Of a stretch of 7,344 nucleotides of DNA, positions 7,030 through 7,344 are shown piece after piece (the first letter of the stretch is position 1; every line of letters starts with the position of its first letter). Origin of the DNA: Gammaproteobacteria bacterium (GTDB lineage: Bacteria; Pseudomonadota; Gammaproteobacteria; Enterobacterales; Kangiellaceae); the NCBI GenBank assembly GCA_002401655.1, contig NVTT01000102.1:1-7344 (forward strand), in the 5' to 3' direction. The translations under genes were made by a program, and so were the position numbers. Under the pieces are notes generated by a model, which saw only the letters and a list, made by a program, of their open reading frames with translations, was not told the DNA's origin and did no database searches.

Positions 7030-7344
7030 TCAAGGGGTCGGGCACGAACTATCTTCAGCTTCCGCTTCAATTTTATCTAGAATATCAAAACATAACTGCT
7101 TAGTACCGGTACCATCTAAACCAGAAATCACATAGTGCTTTCCTTGCCAATCAAGCGCATCTAATATTTTCTGTTTTTTATCAATTAAGGTTTTTTTGCA
7201 ATCCAGCCCTATTTCATAACATTTGCCGCTTTCATCTTTTACGCTTGCAATATTGCAGATAATTTTACCGCAATTGTCACAACATCCGATATAATCAGCA
7301 TCAAAAAGAGATTGACTTGTTATGCTAACAACAGTTAGCTTTAG
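7030..7344 (-). CDS. Cysteine-rich hypothetical protein, C-terminal 104 residues (start beyond right edge)
   Basis: The frame is open from the right edge to a TGA at 7032-7030. The visible part contains GCCDNCGKIICN at 20-31, then V-x-DESGKCYEIGLDCKKTL up to about residue 53. The spacing C22-x2-C25 with C49 (and C30, C42 as extra candidates) resembles a small zinc-binding knuckle. As I recall it, a pattern of the type CxxCG, then I-x-N, V-x-D-x-x-G-x-x-Y-x-x-G-x-DC is seen in uncharacterised bacterial and phage proteins. A second half (LDWQGKHYVISGLDGTGTKQLCFDILDKIEAEAED) is mixed and ends acidic, with the tail SSCPTP encoded by a locally GC-rich motif. AT-rich codon use matches the neighbours. 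It converges on rpsT and shares its terminator. I do not recognise the protein, and no function can be assigned. The N-terminal length is unknown. Confidence 0.65.
   Translation of the reverse strand, partial: LKLTVVSITSQSLFDADYIGCCDNCGKIICNIASVKDESGKCYEIGLDCKKTLIDKKQKILDALDWQGKHYVISGLDGTGTKQLCFDILDKIEAEAEDSSCPTP

Overview
The window looks like a gammaproteobacterial chromosome, except for its left end. The gene set rpsT / murJ / ribF / ileS is a conserved housekeeping cluster of that class. From about base 630 rightwards the DNA is AT-rich, and the proteins read like an AT-rich, possibly Legionellales-like lineage. That lineage guess rests on composition and residue style only and is weak.

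Layout, left to right. Bases 1 to about 626 encode, on the minus strand, an internal piece of a Rep-type UvrD/PcrA superfamily 1 DNA helicase in clearly GC-richer DNA. This piece is joined in frame to the N-terminal two thirds of isoleucyl-tRNA synthetase (ileS, starting at 2159 on the minus strand). The reading frame stays open from 2159 to the left edge, so it would encode an IleS-Rep chimera lacking the IleS KMSKS loop, anticodon-binding domain and zinc site, and lacking the Rep Walker A motif. The most economical reading is a sequence-assembly chimera at a short shared stretch encoding LLIEKGGI, not a real fusion gene. Next come ribF (FMN/FAD synthesis) and murJ (lipid II flippase), both complete and on the minus strand. 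A 348-base gap then holds a 164-base imperfect inverted repeat and a cluster of AGACTA/TAGTCT half-sites. After it lies a 408-residue single-REC response regulator with an unassigned C-terminal part, also on the minus strand. A divergent 300-base intergenic region carries a near-consensus sigma-70 promoter for rpsT (plus strand), which starts at TTG. A bidirectional hairpin terminator follows. The right edge cuts a convergent minus-strand gene for a cysteine-rich, probably zinc-binding hypothetical protein.

The genes work together only loosely. murJ, ribF and ileS are co-oriented housekeeping genes for cell wall export, flavin cofactors and translation, and rpsT supplies ribosomal protein S20. 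The response regulator is an accessory gene between rpsT and murJ, with no histidine kinase in view. I see no CRISPR array, tRNA, rRNA, insertion sequence or defence system. The points most worth a second look are the ileS/rep junction, the large inverted repeat and the response regulator.
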